A stretch of DNA of 64,000 bases from CADEDH01 sp965263455 (GCA_965263455.1 CBDHHN010000004.1:3038001-3102000); one strand, 5' to 3'; positions 35,023-45,256 are shown, counted from the first letter of the stretch. Numbers and translations are program-made. Notes: a model not told the origin generated them from the sequence alone.

Positions 35023-36291
35023 ATGCCCACCCCCAGCCCCGAACGCCTCGTCATCGTGGTCCGAGCCGACCCCGTGATCTGCGGGCACTCCGGCGAGGCC
35101 CGGAACCTGGCCGAGGCGGCCCGACAACGAGGGATACCCGAGGTCGTCATCGTGACCTGGCCCTATGAGACCCTTCGCCGACTGCCGCTCAAGCCGCTGA
35201 GCTCGGTCCTGCCCTACTCCGAGGGCATCTCGGTCGAGCGGCCCGCCGGGATCGGGGACTACAAGATCCCGGACGGTCGCTACACCGGGGCCATGACGGG
35301 ACGGCTGGTCGAGCTGTTCACCGACGGTGTGCCCACCGTGTGCCTGTCGCTCTACCTCACCCCGCACGCCACGGCCGTGACCGACGCCGTCGGCACCGCC
35401 CGTCGACTGCCCCGACCGGTGCCGGTCACGACCATGGCCGAGGCCGTGGGGTCCGACATCACCGGAGTCGTGCGGTCCTGCATCGACAACGGCCGCTTCG
35501 GGGCCGCAGCCAAGCTGTTCGAGGATTACCTGGCCCATGACCACTGTCTGGCCGTGTCGCACTACACCAAGCGGGTCATCGTGGAGGCCGCCACCACCGT
35601 CGACGAGCACTGGGGTACCGCCTACGCCGACCGCTGCGCGGCCCGGATCGGCATCTCCTACCCCGCGGTCGACACGGGCGCCTTCGTCGACCTCGACCCG
35701 TGCCACGTGGACGCCGCACTGGCCCGCCGGGGCCTCCGCCGCGACGGCTACGTGCTGTTCCTGTCCCGGGTGGCGCCGGCCAAGGGGGTCGACGATCTCA
35801 TCGACGGCTTCGCCCGGGCCGGAATCGACCGTTCGGTCGGTCTGGTCGTTGCCGGGACCGGTCCGGCCCTGGACGACATGCGGACCCGGGCCGCGCTCTC
35901 GGGCGAGCGCGACCGGATCACCTTCCTCGACGACGTCGACGACGCCGAGAAGCCGGCCCTGATGGCGGGCGCAGCCGCCTACGTCCTGCCCAGTAAGCCC
36001 CGGCCGGAGTTCGTCGAGACCTTCGGGATCGCCCTGGTGGAGAAGATGCTGGCCGGCGGGGGCCCGGTCATCACCACCGACGTGGGAGGCATCCCCGAGG
36101 CGGTGGGTGACACGGCCACCATCGTGGCCCCCGGGGACCCGCAGGCCATCGCCCGAGCGTTGGAGCAGGCTCTGGTCGGTATCGGCCCCGAGGAGCGGGC
36201 GGCCCGAGCCGACAAGGCCAGGGCCTACGCGTTGCAGTTCGACCGGCGCCGGGTCTTCGACCGGCTCTTCGAGCCGGTGCTGGCCGCCTGA
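35023..36291 (+). CDS. GT4-family glycosyltransferase
   Basis: The 422-aa protein has the two Rossmann domains of retaining GT4 glycosyltransferases. The donor-binding half has YVLFLSRVAPAKGVDDLID, then the EX7E-type segment EFVETFGIALVEKML and GGPVITTDVGGIPEAVGD. The acceptor half (1 to about 210) is not close to any named enzyme I recognise. AAGGAG is 6 bases before the ATG. It follows a GH92 mannosidase and is ended by a strong terminator, so the two may form a glycan synthesis and trimming unit. Confidence 0.85.
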   Translation: MPTPSPERLVIVVRADPVICGHSGEARNLAEAARQRGIPEVVIVTWPYETLRRLPLKPLSSVLPYSEGISVERPAGIGDYKIPDGRYTGAMTGRLVELFTDGVPTVCLSLYLTPHATAVTDAVGTARRLPRPVPVTTMAEAVGSDITGVVRSCIDNGRFGAAAKLFEDYLAHDHCLAVSHYTKRVIVEAATTVDEHWGTAYADRCAARIGISYPAVDTGAFVDLDPCHVDAALARRGLRRDGYVLFLSRVAPAKGVDDLIDGFARAGIDRSVGLVVAGTGPALDDMRTRAALSGERDRITFLDDVDDAEKPALMAGAAAYVLPSKPRPEFVETFGIALVEKMLAGGGPVITTDVGGIPEAVGDTATIVAPGDPQAIARALEQALVGIGPEERAARADKARAYALQFDRRRVFDRLFEPVLAA

Positions 36292-36312
36292 TTCCGAGCC
36301 GGGACCAACCCG

Positions 36313-36353
36313 AGTTCCCGACACCGTTGCATGGGCGCGGTGTCGGGAACTTT
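36313..36353 (+). terminator. intrinsic terminator after the GT4 gene
   Basis: AGTTCCCGACACCG at 36313-36326 pairs perfectly with 36338-36351 around an 11-nt loop, giving 14 bp, followed by TT. It lies 22 bases after the GT4 stop and before the groES promoter. Confidence 0.75.
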
Positions 36354-36375
36354 GCGCGTTCCTTGCAGGTGACGG

Positions 36376-36404
36376 TTGGTGCCGACGCGGCCGGGGTTTA
36401 CCAT
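36376..36404 (+). promoter_or_regulatory. groES: groES promoter
   Basis: TTGGTG at 36376-36381 and TACCAT at 36399-36404 are 17 bases apart. The -10 directly abuts the CIRCE operator, so HrcA binding would block RNA polymerase. The promoter lies about 45 bases before the groES ATG. Confidence 0.65.
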
Positions 36405-36430
36405 TAGCACTCGTCCACTGAGAGTGCTAA
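36404..36430. promoter_or_regulatory. CIRCE operator (HrcA site)
   Basis: TTAGCACTC - 9 bases - GAGTGCTAA is a perfect match to the CIRCE inverted repeat. It is the binding site of the heat-shock repressor HrcA and controls groES-groEL. It ends 18 bases before the groES start. Confidence 0.95.
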
Positions 36431-36448
36431 CGCCCAACGGAGCTGTGC

Positions 36449-36736
36449 ATGAACCTGCAACCACTGGAAGACCGTATCGTCGTGAAGCCCAACGACGCCG
36501 AGGCCACCACGGCCAGCGGGCTCGTCATTCCCGATACTGCTAAGGAGAAGCCCCAGCAGGGCGAGGTCCTGGCCGTCGGCGCCGGTCGTCGGTCCGACTC
36601 CGGTGATCTCATCCCGATGGATGTCAGCACCGGCGACACCGTCGTCTACTCCAAGTACGGCGGCACCGAGATCACCATCGAGGGTGACGACCTGCTGATC
36701 CTCTCGGCCCGCGACGTGCTGGCCGTCATCAAGTAG
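36449..36736 (+). CDS. groES: co-chaperonin GroES
   Basis: The 95-aa protein is GroES, the heptameric lid of GroEL. NLQPLEDRIVVKPNDAE, the mobile-loop TTASGLVIPDTAKEKP and the C-terminal LILSARDVLAVIK are typical. It is preceded by CIRCE and followed 9 bases later by groEL, so the two form one heat-inducible operon. Confidence 0.97.
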   Translation: MNLQPLEDRIVVKPNDAEATTASGLVIPDTAKEKPQQGEVLAVGAGRRSDSGDLIPMDVSTGDTVVYSKYGGTEITIEGDDLLILSARDVLAVIK

Positions 36737-36745
36737 GAGCTGCTG

Positions 36746-38383
<1,638 letters not shown>

Positions 38384-38430
38384 GACTCCCGGCAGTGCGG
38401 GCCGACCGTCCGCACGACCGGAGTTCTGTC

Positions 38431-38461
38431 GGTCACGGGTATCCGTCGATCGCCCGTGACC
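38431..38461 (+). terminator. possible terminator hairpin after groEL
   Basis: GGTCACGGG at 38431-38439 pairs perfectly with CCCGTGACC at 38453-38461. About 55 bases further on, a second small hairpin, GGCCG-TTTT-CGGCC, could help. The 226-base gap to the converging GNAT gene holds nothing else that I can recognise. Confidence 0.4.
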
Positions 38462-38609
38462 CGTACATGACGACGACCGCTTCGCCGGGTCCGGCCCCTC
38501 TGGGGGTCGGGCCCGGTGGCCGTTTTCGGCCCCGGTCCAGCGATCAGGTCAAGCCGATGATGAAGCCGGCAAGGGCCGGGCAGCAGTTCCATCAGGATCC
38601 CGGCCGCCA

Positions 38610-39128
38610 TCACAGATCGAGGCGGAACCAGGTCTCGGACCCGAACGGACCGTCGATCACCTCGGTCACACGGAACCCGCACCTCCGGTAGAAGGCAATG
38701 GCCCCGGTCCACGATGTGGTGGTCTCCAGGACGACGTGGTCGCATCCCCAGGATCGAGCCGTGGCCACCAACTCCCCGAGGACGGCCCGGCCCACCCCAC
38801 CACCCCGACGGGCCGAGGCCACCGACATCCGCACCACCTCGGCCCCGCTTCCGGGTCGGGGCACCACGGTCCCCGTTCCGACCACCACGTCGCCCGACCT
38901 CGGGTCCGACCGACCCGGGGTCGTCGGGCCGGTCGGCGGGGGTTGCGCCACCGCAACCACGGTTCGGCCATCGGGGTAGGCGGCGGCCAGGTCGTCCAGG
39001 TCCGGGTTCAGGCTCGGGTCGGCGGTCACGCCCACCGACGCCCACTGCTCGACCAGGCCGGCGAGGATCAGGTCCCGGACCGCCGGGCCGTCGTCGGGCG
39101 CCAGGTCCCGGATCTGGACGGCCGTCAC
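38610..39128 (-). CDS. GNAT family N-acetyltransferase
   Basis: The 172-aa protein has the GNAT fold. VVRMSVASARRGGGVGRAVL is the acetyl-CoA binding motif A, followed by DHVVLETTTSWTGAIAFYRRCGFR in motif B (read in two parts). GTG 39128 overlaps the TGA of the upstream gene, fixing the start. A Pro-Thr-rich loop of about 15 residues (PPPTGPTTPGRSDPR) sits before motif A. The acceptor substrate is unknown. Confidence 0.85.
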   Translation of the reverse strand: MTAVQIRDLAPDDGPAVRDLILAGLVEQWASVGVTADPSLNPDLDDLAAAYPDGRTVVAVAQPPPTGPTTPGRSDPRSGDVVVGTGTVVPRPGSGAEVVRMSVASARRGGGVGRAVLGELVATARSWGCDHVVLETTTSWTGAIAFYRRCGFRVTEVIDGPFGSETWFRLDL

Positions 39129-39940
39129 CGAGCGGGCAGGCGGAGCGTGGTCCCGGTCGAGGCGCGCCGCTCGACCCCGGTCCGTTGCACGAAGCCGCCG
39201 CCCGGGCCTGCCCCGTCGACCGAGGTGTCGGTGTTGGCGCACCCGCCGTCGGCATGGGTCTGGTAGTTGAGCCGGACCGTCGACACCTCGAACCGCTCCC
39301 CGCCGTCGGTCTCGGCCACCAGGTCCGACCAGCGCACGGCGGCCGGGGGATGGTCGCAATGACAGAAGGCCTCGGTCCACACCATGGGCTGCACCAGCTC
39401 GTCGCCGGGGATGTACAGATCCCGGACCACGGTCTCGGCCCCGGTGCCCACGTCGGTGATCGAACCCCGCCACCCGGAGCCGTCGTCGGGGGCGGCGGCG
39501 ATCCGGTAGCGGTAGCGCCGCCCGGGCTCCCAGCGGTAGTCGCGGGTGTTGACGTTGTCGAGGGCCGACGGCAGCGTCGAGGCCGTGCCGTCGAGCTCGT
39601 TGCCGTCCTGGCGGTAGCCACCCCAGTTGACCGCCCCGCCGCCGGGGTGGGCCGGGTGGTACTGGAGGCCGAAGTGGGCCCCGCCGCTCCGACCGGACGG
39701 GCCGGACACGCTGACCTGCAGGGCCCAGAAGTAGAGGTGCTCGACCGCCGGGGGTTCGAGCACCTCGATCACCGCCTCCACCGCCCGCAGGGGGCGCGGC
39801 GGCACGTCCCAGAACAGGTGGAACGACGAGGCCCCGTTGGTCGAGGTCGGCGGGCCCGAGGTCCGGGCCCCCGAGGTCCCGTCGGCCCGGGTGATCCGCT
39901 CCAGGAACGATCTGAACACGCCGCCATGCTGGCACAGCAT
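39125..39940 (-). CDS. protein of unknown function
   Basis: The 271-aa protein (or 264 aa from the GTG at 39919) is rich in Trp, Tyr, Gly and Asp. SSFHLFWDVPPRPL, the AHFGLQYHPAHPGG block, the WEPGRRYRYRIAAAPDD block and RLNYQTHADGGCANTDTS look like a beta-sandwich, possibly carbohydrate-binding, but I do not recognise a family. There is no signal peptide. Codon use and overlap with the GNAT gene (GTGA) show it is real. The divergent neighbour is a 51-aa protein. Confidence 0.65.
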   Translation of the reverse strand: MLCQHGGVFRSFLERITRADGTSGARTSGPPTSTNGASSFHLFWDVPPRPLRAVEAVIEVLEPPAVEHLYFWALQVSVSGPSGRSGGAHFGLQYHPAHPGGGAVNWGGYRQDGNELDGTASTLPSALDNVNTRDYRWEPGRRYRYRIAAAPDDGSGWRGSITDVGTGAETVVRDLYIPGDELVQPMVWTEAFCHCDHPPAAVRWSDLVAETDGGERFEVSTVRLNYQTHADGGCANTDTSVDGAGPGGGFVQRTGVERRASTGTTLRLPAR

Positions 39941-39972
39941 CGGCCTCTCCGGCGGCCGGTAGCCTGCCAGCC

Positions 39973-40128
39973 ATGGACAAGCCTCCTCCCGATCCGGCCA
40001 AGCTCCTCGCCTCCTGGATGGAGTGGGAGAAGGGCGAGACCACGCCCGGCGAGGTCATGAAGAACCTGAAGGTCGGCGGCCTCCGAGAGCTGCTGGAATC
40101 GATGACGGGCGCCGGGGAGTCGGCCTGA
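39973..40128 (+). CDS. 51-aa conserved-looking small protein
   Basis: ATG 39973 opens a 51-aa frame to TGA 40126: it starts MDKPPPDPAKLLASWMEWEK and continues with GETTPGEVMKNLKVGGLREL. Small actinobacterial proteins of this pattern (a Trp-Glu-rich helix, then TPG and KxGG) exist as far as I recall, with no known function. TAGCCT at 39960-39965 is 7 nt before the ATG, giving a leaderless promoter. The YcaQ-type gene follows 52 bases later and may share the transcript. Confidence 0.65.
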   Translation: MDKPPPDPAKLLASWMEWEKGETTPGEVMKNLKVGGLRELLESMTGAGESA

Positions 40129-40180
40129 TCCCGACCCCCGGACTCGTCGAGGCCCGAGTGGGGTCGCCGGTGGGTCGGGG

Positions 40181-41395
40181 ATGAGGCGGCTGTCGATCGG
40201 GGCCGCCCGGCGCATGGCACTGTCGGCCCAGGGCTTCCGCGACCCCCGACCCTCGGGCGCGCCCACCGTGCGCCAGTTCCGCCGGGCCCTGGACCGGATG
40301 ACGGTCCTCCAGCTCGACTCGGTCAACGTCGTCAGCCGCAGTCACTACCTCCCGATCCTGTCCCGCCTCGGCCCGTACGACCGGGACAAGCTCGACCGCT
40401 GGCTCTACCGGTCGGGCGAGAACTTCGAGTACCTCACCCACGAGGCCTCGATCACGTCCCAGGACCTGTACCCCCACCTCAGGTGGCGGATGACCCGATC
40501 GCGCTGGCGGCGGGGCATGGCCCTGGAGGAGGAGGTCCCCGCCTACGTCGGCGCCGTCCTGGAGCAGGTGGCCGACCGGGGACCGCTGTCGGTCAAGGAC
40601 CTGGACGATCCGGGTCGGCGGACCGGACCCTGGTGGGGGCAATCCAAGGGCAAGGTGGCGCTCGAATGGCTGTACGTCTCGGGCCGGCTGGCGGTGGCCG
40701 AACGGGATCGGCAGTTCATCACCCGCTACGACCTCCCCGAACGGGTCATCCGACCCGAGTGGCTTGCCGCCCCGGCCGTCGAGGAGCCGGAGGCCCACCG
40801 CCACCTCCTACTCCTGGCCGCCCGGAGCCTGGGGGTGGCCACCGTGGAAGACCTGGCCGACTACGTCCGGTTGACGAACCCCCAGGCCCGACCGGTGGTG
40901 GCGGCCCTGGTCGAGGAGGGGGCCCTGGAACCGGTGGCGGTCGACGGATGGGACGCCCCGGGGCTGGTCCATCCCGACGCCCGCCGACCCCGGTCGGTGC
41001 CGGGACGGGCGTTGCTCAGCCCCTTCGACCCCGTGGTGTGGTGCCGACCCCGGGCCCTCCGTCTGTTCGGCTTCCACTATCGCATCGAGATCTACGTGCC
41101 CGAGCCCAAGCGGGTCTACGGGTACTACGTCCTCCCGTTCCTCCTCGACGGTTCCCTGGTGGCCCGGGTCGACCTGAAGGCCGATCGGACCCGGGGTCTG
41201 CTGCGGGTGCGGGGCAGTTTCGCCGAGACCGTCGTGGGCACCCCCGAGGGCCCGGCCACCGGGGCCGTGGCCGAGGCCCTGGCCGACGCGCTGGCCGAGA
41301 TGGCGGTCTGGCTCGGCCTGGAAGCGGTCGAGGTCGACCCCCGGGGCGACCTGGCCCCCGCCCTGACCGCCGCCGTCGCCCACCCCGGCCCCTGA
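40181..41395 (+). CDS. YcaQ/AlkX family winged-helix DNA glycosylase
   Basis: The 404-aa protein belongs to the HTH_42 family, whose studied members (E. coli YcaQ, now AlkX, and Streptomyces AlkZ) unhook interstrand DNA crosslinks. The catalytic QxD motif is QLD at residues 44-46, in TVLQLDSVNVVSRSHYLPIL. NFEYLTHEASI and LSPFDPVVWCRPRALRLFGF are also typical. The EIYVPEPKRVYGYYVLPFLL segment is near the C-terminus. In some actinobacteria such enzymes protect producers of genotoxic natural products; no such cluster is seen here. Confidence 0.88.
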   Translation: MRRLSIGAARRMALSAQGFRDPRPSGAPTVRQFRRALDRMTVLQLDSVNVVSRSHYLPILSRLGPYDRDKLDRWLYRSGENFEYLTHEASITSQDLYPHLRWRMTRSRWRRGMALEEEVPAYVGAVLEQVADRGPLSVKDLDDPGRRTGPWWGQSKGKVALEWLYVSGRLAVAERDRQFITRYDLPERVIRPEWLAAPAVEEPEAHRHLLLLAARSLGVATVEDLADYVRLTNPQARPVVAALVEEGALEPVAVDGWDAPGLVHPDARRPRSVPGRALLSPFDPVVWCRPRALRLFGFHYRIEIYVPEPKRVYGYYVLPFLLDGSLVARVDLKADRTRGLLRVRGSFAETVVGTPEGPATGAVAEALADALAEMAVWLGLEAVEVDPRGDLAPALTAAVAHPGP

Positions 41396-41536
41396 CCAGG
41401 GCCCGCCCCGCCGGATCCCCCCCCTGCGGCGAGGCCGGCGCCACTCCGGCCGTGGTCAAACTGGGGCGGAAGCCGCGCCGCCCCTGTTGGGGGCCAGTAG
41501 TCTTGACCCTTTCCCTCCCCAGAGGAGCGCCGAGCG

Positions 41537-42649
41537 TTGGCTGACATCGAGATCGGAATGGGGAAGTCGGGCCGCCGGTCGTACGGGCTCGACGAGCTAC
41601 GGCTGTTGCCCGATCGGCGGACCAGGGACGCCGATCTGTGTGACCTGTCGTGGCAGATCGACGCCTACCGGCTCGAATTGCCGTTCCTGGCCTCGGCCAT
41701 GGACTCGGTCGTCTCCCCCGCCACCGCCGCCACCATCGGCCAACTCGGTGGCCTGGCCGTCCTCGATCTCGAAGGGATCTGGACCCGCCACGACGATGCC
41801 GACGACCTGCTGGCCGAGTTGTCGACCCTCGACCAGGAGGCGGCGGTCCGCCGGTTGCGGGAGCTCTACGACGTGCCCGTCAATCCCGAACTGGTGTCGC
41901 AGCGCATCGCCGAGATCCACGAGGCCGGGGTCCTGGCCGCCGGTGCCGTGTCGCCCCGGGACGTGGCCTCCCTGTCCGACACCCTGCTCCGGGCCGAACT
42001 CGACCTGCTGCTGATCCGGGGGACCGTGATCTCGGCCGAGCACGTGGCCCACGACCAGGAACCGCTGAACCTCAAGCAGTTCGTGCGGGAGCTGGAGACA
42101 CCGGTCATCCTGGGCGGCTGCGTGTCGTACCAGGCCGCCCTCCATCTGATGCGGACGGGGGCGGCCGGTGTCCTGGTCGGGGTCGACGGAGGTTCGACGG
42201 CCACCGCGGCCGACGTCATCGGCGTCGGCTCCGGGATGGCCACCGCCATCGCCGACGTGCGGGCGGCCCGCATGCGCCACCTGGACGAGACCGGGGTCTA
42301 CGTCCACCTCATCGCCGACGGTGGCTTCCGCACCGGGGGCCAGATCGCCAAGGCCATGGCCTGCGGGGCCGACGCCGTCATGATGGGATCGGCCCTGGCC
42401 GCCGCCACCGAGGCCCCCGGTCGGGGCTGGCACTGGTCGCCGTCGGTCGTGCACCCCACGTTGCCCCAGGCCACCCGGGTCGCCGTCGAGCAGTTGGCCC
42501 CACTGGAGCAGCTCCTGCTCGGTCCGGCCACCGAACCGGATGGTCGCCTCAACATCTTCGGCGGCCTGCGCAAGGCCATGGCCACCCTCGGCTACGAGAC
42601 CATCAAGGAGCTCCAGAAGGCCGAGCTGATGGTGGTGACGGGCTCGTGA
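41537..42649 (+). CDS. guaB3: GuaB3 family IMP dehydrogenase-related protein
   Basis: The 370-aa TIM-barrel protein matches actinobacterial GuaB3. GRRSYGLDEL, LPFLASAMDSVVSP, GSGMATAIADVRAARMRHLD, IADGGFRTGGQIAKAMACGA and the C-terminal NIFGGLRKAMATLGY are visible. The loop that carries the catalytic cysteine in IMP dehydrogenases reads VGVDGGSTATAADVIG and has no Cys. It also lacks CBS domains. The start is TTG 41537 with GAGGAG upstream. It overlaps guaA by GTGA. Its activity in actinobacteria is not settled. Confidence 0.9.
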   Translation: MADIEIGMGKSGRRSYGLDELRLLPDRRTRDADLCDLSWQIDAYRLELPFLASAMDSVVSPATAATIGQLGGLAVLDLEGIWTRHDDADDLLAELSTLDQEAAVRRLRELYDVPVNPELVSQRIAEIHEAGVLAAGAVSPRDVASLSDTLLRAELDLLLIRGTVISAEHVAHDQEPLNLKQFVRELETPVILGGCVSYQAALHLMRTGAAGVLVGVDGGSTATAADVIGVGSGMATAIADVRAARMRHLDETGVYVHLIADGGFRTGGQIAKAMACGADAVMMGSALAAATEAPGRGWHWSPSVVHPTLPQATRVAVEQLAPLEQLLLGPATEPDGRLNIFGGLRKAMATLGYETIKELQKAELMVVTGS

Positions 42650-44202
42650 GCGGGGGAGCGGCCGCGCCGGCCCAGGTCGTCCTCGTCGTCGACTTCGGTG
42701 CCCAGTACGCCCAGCTCATCGCCCGCCGGGTCCGGGAGCTTCGGGTCTATTCCGAGATCGTGGCCCACGGTCTGACCGCAGCCGACGTCGAGGCCCGCCA
42801 ACCGGCGGCCATCATCCTCTCCGGCGGACCCAAGAGCGTCCACGTCGACGGCGCCCCCCGTCTCGACCCGGCCGTCTACGAGCTGGGGATCCCGATCCTC
42901 GGCATCTGCTACGGCTCGCAGCTCATCGCCCATCAGCTCGGGGGACGGGTCGGCCGAAGTGAGACCGGCGAGTACGGTCGGACGACGCTGACGCCGACCG
43001 ACGGGGTCACCTCGGCCCTGCTCGGGCCGCAACAGGGCCCGTCCACCGTGTGGATGAGCCACTTCGACGGCATCGCCGAGGTCCCGGCCGGGTTCCGAGC
43101 CTGTGCTTCCACCGCCAACGCCCCGGTGGCGGTGCTGGAGAACGACGAGCGCCGGATCTACGGCGTTCAGCATCACCCCGAGGTCGTGCACACCGACGGC
43201 GGAACCGAGTTGCTGGGCCGGTTCCTGTTCGACCTGGCCGGCTGCACGCCTTCGTGGACCATGGACTCGATCATCGACTCGTCGGTGGCCGCCATCCGGT
43301 CCCAGGTCGGGCCCGGCCGAGCCATCTGCGGTCTCTCGGGCGGGGTCGACTCGTCGGTCGCCGCCGCCCTGGTCCACCGGGCCATCGGGTCCAAACTGAC
43401 CTGCGTGTACGTCGACACCGGCCTGATGCGCAAGGGTGAGTCCGAGCAGGTGGTCGACACGTTCCGCCGCCACCAGGGGATCGAGTTGGTCCACGTTCGG
43501 GCCGGCGACCGGTTCTTCGAGCGCCTGGCCGGGGTGACCGACCCCGAGGACAAGCGCAAGACCATCGGCGAATTGTTCATCCGGGTCTTCGAGGAGGCGG
43601 CCGGAGGGTTGTCGGACGCCGAGTTCCTGGTCCAGGGGACCCTCTACCCCGACGTCATCGAGTCCGGAACGGAGACGGCAGCCAAGATCAAGAGCCACCA
43701 CAACGTGGGCGGGTTGCCCGACGACCTTCAGTTCAAGCTGGTCGAGCCCCTCCGCAACCTGTTCAAGGACGAGGTCCGCCAGGTCGGGCACGAGCTGGGG
43801 CTGCCCGACGAGATCGTGTGGCGCCAGCCCTTCCCCGGGCCCGGGCTCGGCGTCCGCATCATCGGCGAGGTCACCCCGGAGCGGGTCGCCATCCTCCAGG
43901 AGGCCGACGCCATCGTCCGGGCCGAGATCGACCGGGCCGGACTCACCCGGGACATCTGGCAGGCCTTCGCCGTACTGGCCGACATCCGCTCCGTCGGGGT
44001 CATGGGCGACGAACGCACCTACGCCCATCCGATCATTATCCGGGCCGTGACCTCCGACGACGCCATGACCGCCGATTGGGCCCGCCTGCCCCACGATCTG
44101 TTGGAGACGATGTCGAACCGCATCATCAACGAGGTCGACGGCGTCAACCGGGTGGCCTACGACATCACGTCCAAACCGCCGGGCACCATCGAGTGGGAAT
44201 AG
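42646..44202 (+). CDS. guaA: GMP synthase (glutamine-hydrolysing)
   Basis: The 518-aa enzyme converts XMP to GMP. The class I glutaminase domain has GICYGSQ with Cys88 and the HHPEVVHT histidine-glutamate pair. The ATP pyrophosphatase domain has the P-loop GLSGGVDSSVAA and FLVQGTLYPDVIES. The C-terminal dimerisation domain ends DITSKPPGTIEWE. The common YGMQ at the nucleophile elbow is YGSQ here. GTG 42646 overlaps the guaB3 stop. Confidence 0.96.
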   Translation: MSGGAAAPAQVVLVVDFGAQYAQLIARRVRELRVYSEIVAHGLTAADVEARQPAAIILSGGPKSVHVDGAPRLDPAVYELGIPILGICYGSQLIAHQLGGRVGRSETGEYGRTTLTPTDGVTSALLGPQQGPSTVWMSHFDGIAEVPAGFRACASTANAPVAVLENDERRIYGVQHHPEVVHTDGGTELLGRFLFDLAGCTPSWTMDSIIDSSVAAIRSQVGPGRAICGLSGGVDSSVAAALVHRAIGSKLTCVYVDTGLMRKGESEQVVDTFRRHQGIELVHVRAGDRFFERLAGVTDPEDKRKTIGELFIRVFEEAAGGLSDAEFLVQGTLYPDVIESGTETAAKIKSHHNVGGLPDDLQFKLVEPLRNLFKDEVRQVGHELGLPDEIVWRQPFPGPGLGVRIIGEVTPERVAILQEADAIVRAEIDRAGLTRDIWQAFAVLADIRSVGVMGDERTYAHPIIIRAVTSDDAMTADWARLPHDLLETMSNRIINEVDGVNRVAYDITSKPPGTIEWE

Positions 44203-44264
44203 CTCCCGGGTCCGGCGGCGCCGGAGCTCCCCGTTGACGGCCGGCGACCTCCGCCCGGCCGGGA

Positions 44265-45206
44265 TCAGGTCGGGACCGGGCGGGCGGCGGCCCTGAGGTC
44301 GGCCCAGGGGTCGCCCCTCGTGGCCAGGCGATCGGGAACCGTGGCCAGGGTGAAGCGGCGGGGGTGGGTCCCGGACTCGTCCAGTTCGTCCCACGTCACC
44401 GGTGTCGCGACCGCGGCCTCGTCAACGGCCCGGACCCCGTAGGGGGCGGCGAAGGTGGCCTGGTAGGTGTTGCGTCCCAGGTCGAGGTAGATGCGCCCGG
44501 CCCGGTCGGCCTTGTGGAACTCGGTGGTGACGTCGTCGGGGAACCGCTCGACCAGGCGCGCCGCCAGGGCGCCGGTGAACCGCCGCACCACCCGGTAGTC
44601 GGCGGTCGGGGTCAGCGGGGTCACGATGTGGACCCCCTTCGACCCCGTCAGCTGGACGAATGGCGTCAGCCCGGCCTGCTCCAGGGCTCGGCGGACCCCG
44701 TGGGCCACCGCCCGGACCCGGTCGAAGTCGTCGGTCGACGGATCGAGGTCGACCACCAGCAGGTCCGGGGTGCGCAGGCTCGACACGGGGGCCAGCCCGA
44801 TGTGGGGTGTGATGACGTTCTGCTGGGCGAAGTAGACGAGGGCGGCCGGGGTGTCGATCACGGCGTGGTTGACCGTGCCGCCCCGCTTGGCCAGTTCCAC
44901 CCGCGGAATCCAGTCCGGGTAGTGGTCGGGCGTGTGCTTCTGGAAGAACCCCTTCGACCCGATTCCCTTGGGGTGACGGACCAGGGTCACCGGCCGCCCG
45001 ACCACATGGGGGAGCATGATCGGCCCGACCGCCCGGTAGTACCGGGCCAGATCGCTCTTGGTCAGCCCGGAGTCGGGGAAGAGCACCTTGTTCGGATTGC
45101 TGACCTCGATCGTGTGGCCGTCGACCGTGATCGCCTCAGGATCTGACGACGAAGCTGACGACGAAGCTGACGACGAGGCTGACGATGAAGCTGACGAGGC
45201 GGCCAC
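44265..45206 (-). CDS. stand-alone LigD polymerase (PolDom/primase-like) protein
   Basis: The 313-aa protein is the polymerase domain of bacterial NHEJ LigD, without ligase or phosphoesterase domains. IEVSNPNKVLFPDSGLTKSDL starts the domain; YFAQQNVITPHIGLAP, the catalytic VVDLDPST and FVQLTGSKGVHIVTPL follow. The first 22 residues are a Ser/Ala tail coded by a 12-bp repeat. GTG 45206 is 6 nt after TAGGCT on the minus strand, so it is probably leaderless. Such proteins add nucleotides at break ends; Ku is not in this window. Confidence 0.9.
   Translation of the reverse strand: MAASSASSSASSSASSSASSSDPEAITVDGHTIEVSNPNKVLFPDSGLTKSDLARYYRAVGPIMLPHVVGRPVTLVRHPKGIGSKGFFQKHTPDHYPDWIPRVELAKRGGTVNHAVIDTPAALVYFAQQNVITPHIGLAPVSSLRTPDLLVVDLDPSTDDFDRVRAVAHGVRRALEQAGLTPFVQLTGSKGVHIVTPLTPTADYRVVRRFTGALAARLVERFPDDVTTEFHKADRAGRIYLDLGRNTYQATFAAPYGVRAVDEAAVATPVTWDELDESGTHPRRFTLATVPDRLATRGDPWADLRAAARPVPT
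45143..45196 (-). repeat. 12-bp tandem repeat coding a Ser/Ala tail
   Basis: On the plus strand about 4.5 copies of CTGACGACGAAG follow each other, with single-base changes in the later copies. Read on the minus strand it gives repeated SSAS/SSSA units at the N-terminus of the LigD-polymerase protein. The unit is a multiple of three, so copy-number changes would keep the frame. Confidence 0.9.
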
Positions 45207-45256
45207 GGCCCGAGCCTAGATCCCGGCGCCGACCGGGGCCCCGGGCCCCCGAGTTG

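Noticed and set aside
44201..44228. TCCGGC-GGC-GCCGGA hairpin between guaA and the LigD-polymerase gene
   Set aside because: The stem is short, lacks a T-run, and such GC hairpins are frequent by chance at this base composition.
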